Shown piece by piece: positions 34,776 to 37,327 of a stretch of 37,327 nt of DNA. The position numbers and the translations under genes are program-made. Source of the DNA: Promethearchaeota archaeon (lineage in GTDB: Archaea; Asgardarchaeota; Thorarchaeia; Thorarchaeales; Thorarchaeaceae); assembly GCA_014728035.1 (NCBI GenBank), contig WJMJ01000151.1:1-37327 (forward strand), in the 5' to 3' direction. Position 1 is the stretch's first letter. Every line of letters starts with the position of its first letter. The notes under the pieces were generated by a model. It did not search any database, had not been told where the DNA came from, and was given only the letters and a program-made list of their open reading frames with translations.

Positions 34776-37327
34776 GTGAAGACACGAATACTAACACTTT
34801 CGTTCATGCTGGTACTATTAGTTGGAACCTTTGGAATTATTCCCAGTCTGCCCCTCTTGGCAGGCCAAATAACTCCAGAAGATTTAGCTACTGATGTACC
34901 TGATAATATCATGGACATGAGTATACCTGAGGTCAACGCTGATTTAGCAGAGGCTGACCCGAACTATCCAGAGGATGTAGACCTAGGAACCCTGCTGGGT
35001 GATAATGATAATCAATATACCCCGATTTTCGAGCCGTGGAAGTCCAAGGCTGCCATTCACGCTATTGCATACGACGAGGAGACTGGTCTTCTTGCATTAG
35101 GAGGCGGCTATCTTTACGATAATGAGATTCACATTTTTAGACTTAATATTGAAACCAACTCTTTCGATAAAGTATGGGATACTGGTGATAGTCTTTTGAC
35201 CAGTGATGTCATGAGTCTAGCTTTTGGCGATACCGACCTGAATGACTTCATGGAGATTGCAGCTGGCTGCTCCGATGGTCATGTCTATGTGTTTGAACAG
35301 CGTCACCTCTACGACCCATTTGCAAACACCGAGAATCAATTCGATCTCGTCTGGAAGTCAGAATCTTTTGATAGAGTATGGGCTGTGACTATTGCCGATG
35401 TTGACCGGGATTATCGACCAGATATCATTGCTGGAGGCTGGGACGGTTATGTTCACATTTTCGAATATGATAATCACTCAGGATATCCATTCAATGAGGA
35501 ACACTGGATTACCTACAGAGAGGTTTCAACACTCGAAGTTGGTGAACGAGTATACAGTATTGCAACTGGAGACACGAATGTTAATGGTCTACCAGAGATT
35601 ATTGTCGGCACCCGTGCTGGAACTGTCTATGTCTTTGAAAATGATGGACTTTCTATCATGATTAATGGTTATCCCTTCCCATTGATTAACGATAATCACT
35701 ACTACCTGAATTGGACCAGTGAGGACTATACTTGGACACCAATTCGTTCTATGGAAATAGGTGAGTTGGACGGTGATATCGGAGAAGAGCTTGTTATAGT
35801 TGCACAGGGTCAGGGTGTATTTACTCTGGACTGGGACTTTAGCAGTCGCACGTATGTCTATGAGAAAGTCTACAAACAATATGAGGCTTGGGAAACATTT
35901 GGCTACTGGGGTCTCGATTACTGGGCTGACCGAGTCATCTCAGCAAATAACGTAACTTTCGATGACCCAGATAATACCAGTATAGAAGTCTATGAACCAA
36001 TTCAGTACGAATATACTGGTAGTGGATTCGAGCCAGACGCCAGTGTCTATCCATATAACACTGCAATGGCAACTGAAACCGACAATCGATATTCTACCTT
36101 TGATTCTTCTATCTCTGGTGTAGACAATGCGACAGCCATTATTGACTTCGGACATGATGAGGAGGGAACTGGCAGTGCTAATGATGACTATGATGTTTGG
36201 ATTACTTTCAGCAATCCTCTTGATAGTGGAATTTGGAGTGATTTCAATTTCAGTATTTCAAAGGATGGAATCGATTTTGAACAAGTTTCTATTTTTCACT
36301 GGGTTTACTCAGGAAATGTGCTTAAGATTGATGTTGATGATGCTCTATCTCGGCGAAAGTGGGATTATTTCCAGTACGTCAAGATTTCGGTGTTCAATGA
36401 CGCAGTCTATGAGATCGACTCTTTGGAACTGATGCAGGTCTATAATCTTCTTACTGACGTGCTGAGTGTTGAGATTGGTCCACTTAATTTGGATAAGTCA
36501 ACATACTTGAGTGACTCGACCGAGTTGGATAAAATTCTAGCAGGTACAGTGACAGGTGAGATGATTGGAATCTTCTGGAATACAACATCAGATCGATATG
36601 ACATTTTTTGGGAGAGCGGTGATGATGACTCTTACACATTTGGTGCGAATATGTGGGATATTGAACATATTCCTGGAATTGAGCCCAATGTACCGAACTG
36701 GCGTCTGATGACAGGAACCTACATGCATCCTGATTCCGGTTTAACGTATAATTCATGGAGTTGGGGATTTCTAAACTTCAGTTACGTTCCAATGCATATG
36801 ATGGGTACAAAGAACTCCGCGATTCGAGCCTACGACCTTTATGGCAGCTTGGATGGTGGAACAAATCTCCAGCTTGATATGATCAACACACACCTAGCTG
36901 GCTTAGGTAGTTTTGGATGGGAGCATACTTCTGTTGAGACCCCCTACCTCCCCGCTCAGGAACCAATGACGAATTCACTTCCAATGGTTGCGGTAGGACT
37001 TTATCGACCTGAAGTTGGTATTGATACACTGGGTGGATTAACAAAAGGAAATATTCGTTTCTACTACCGAAGTACAACCACTGAAACTTTTGAACAGTAC
37101 AAGGAAATCTGGGAACTTGATACAACTGGAGAATTGACCCAGCTTATTGGTCTCTCAAAGACAACACCCAAAATGGATTTTGAAGACTATGATAGCGATG
37201 GCGACAAAGATATGATTGTATCAAACGGGCATATCTATCTTGCAAAGAACACTTACTTTGAAACTGAAGAAGAATCTGGAACCGCATGGTTGAATTTCAC
37301 TCTGGTACATGGATACTTTGATGACAT
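34776..37327 (+). CDS. Secreted FG-GAP/VCBS-type propeller protein, 3' end beyond window
   Basis: Open from GTG 34776 to the window edge (850 codons), so the C-terminus is missing. Signal peptide (ILTLSFMLVLLVGTFGIIPSLPLLAG), similar in style to that of the gene before. From about residue 85, repeats such as FGDTDLNDFMEIAAGCSDG-VYVFE, ADVDRDYRPDIIAGGWDG and GDTNVNGLPEIIVGTRAG are FG-GAP/VCBS blades of an integrin-like beta-propeller. About 450-555 resembles a discoidin-like beta-sandwich (IDFG, DYDVWITF, SKDGIDFEQV, IDSLELMQ). Further blades follow (DYDSDGDKDMIVSNG near the end). GGGAGGTG (34763-34770) lies just ahead of the GTG, one base after the previous stop: a coupled pair. Likely extracellular binding or adhesion. 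Confidence 0.87.
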   Translation, partial: MKTRILTLSFMLVLLVGTFGIIPSLPLLAGQITPEDLATDVPDNIMDMSIPEVNADLAEADPNYPEDVDLGTLLGDNDNQYTPIFEPWKSKAAIHAIAYDEETGLLALGGGYLYDNEIHIFRLNIETNSFDKVWDTGDSLLTSDVMSLAFGDTDLNDFMEIAAGCSDGHVYVFEQRHLYDPFANTENQFDLVWKSESFDRVWAVTIADVDRDYRPDIIAGGWDGYVHIFEYDNHSGYPFNEEHWITYREVSTLEVGERVYSIATGDTNVNGLPEIIVGTRAGTVYVFENDGLSIMINGYPFPLINDNHYYLNWTSEDYTWTPIRSMEIGELDGDIGEELVIVAQGQGVFTLDWDFSSRTYVYEKVYKQYEAWETFGYWGLDYWADRVISANNVTFDDPDNTSIEVYEPIQYEYTGSGFEPDASVYPYNTAMATETDNRYSTFDSSISGVDNATAIIDFGHDEEGTGSANDDYDVWITFSNPLDSGIWSDFNFSISKDGIDFEQVSIFHWVYSGNVLKIDVDDALSRRKWDYFQYVKISVFNDAVYEIDSLELMQVYNLLTDVLSVEIGPLNLDKSTYLSDSTELDKILAGTVTGEMIGIFWNTTSDRYDIFWESGDDDSYTFGANMWDIEHIPGIEPNVPNWRLMTGTYMHPDSGLTYNSWSWGFLNFSYVPMHMMGTKNSAIRAYDLYGSLDGGTNLQLDMINTHLAGLGSFGWEHTSVETPYLPAQEPMTNSLPMVAVGLYRPEVGIDTLGGLTKGNIRFYYRSTTTETFEQYKEIWELDTTGELTQLIGLSKTTPKMDFEDYDSDGDKDMIVSNGHIYLAKNTYFETEEESGTAWLNFTLVHGYFDD

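Overview
The window looks like chromosomal DNA of an uncultured archaeon, most likely an Asgard archaeon (Thorarchaeia-like is my guess; no 16S or ribosomal gene is present to prove it). The reasons are three Ras-superfamily small GTPases, V4R-domain proteins (the domain proposed as ancestor of eukaryotic Bet3/TRAPP subunits), an archaeal geranylgeranyl-reductase-family flavoprotein, many GTG/TTG starts, TATA-like boxes about 22-30 nt before several starts, and large secreted proteins carrying beta-helix, thrombospondin-3-like and FG-GAP repeats. I saw no phage, transposon, CRISPR, tRNA or rRNA.

Layout. 1-5343 is a carotenoid locus: crtB-crtI on the minus strand (crtI runs off the left edge) and, divergently, crtD-lyeJ-cruF on the plus strand. 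This gene set gives C50 bacterioruberin-type carotenoids in haloarchaea. A nested hairpin abuts the crtB start. 5402-6036 holds twin small single-pass membrane proteins with a near-identical cytoplasmic-type tail. 6129-9724 holds a secreted, membrane-anchored protein with an FKBP domain that seems inserted in a DOMON domain, then a pair of fibronectin-III-like-domain proteins, the second carrying a HExxH zincin-like domain. 9759-14968 is a mixed stretch: a 4-TM protein, a beta-helix surface protein, a GT-B-like polysaccharide-type protein, a leucine-rich-repeat protein and a GNAT acetyltransferase.

15414-19982 is the most striking part. A three-gene cassette, [Ras-like GTPase] - [CPIC/His2 plus winged-helix-like protein] - [V4R protein], occurs twice in the same order with matching junctions, on either side of a geranylgeranyl-reductase-family gene on the opposite strand. 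Because V4R is related to Bet3, and TRAPP (built on Bet3-family subunits) is the exchange factor of Rab GTPases, the cassette is a candidate archaeal GTPase-regulator system possibly tied to isoprenoid lipids.

20061-25698 carries a 2-TM protein, a DMT/EamA transporter, a CopA-type Cu(+) ATPase with two C-terminal YHS domains, an open reading frame lacking a standard start, and a Rab-like GTPase. 25853 to the right end is a surface-protein region: a beta-helix protein, a 2161-residue protein with a long amphipathic helical region, about 26 DxDxDG-type repeats and a lysine-rich tail, and a translationally coupled FG-GAP propeller protein cut by the right edge. The giant gene has a ribosome-binding site inside a perfect hairpin.
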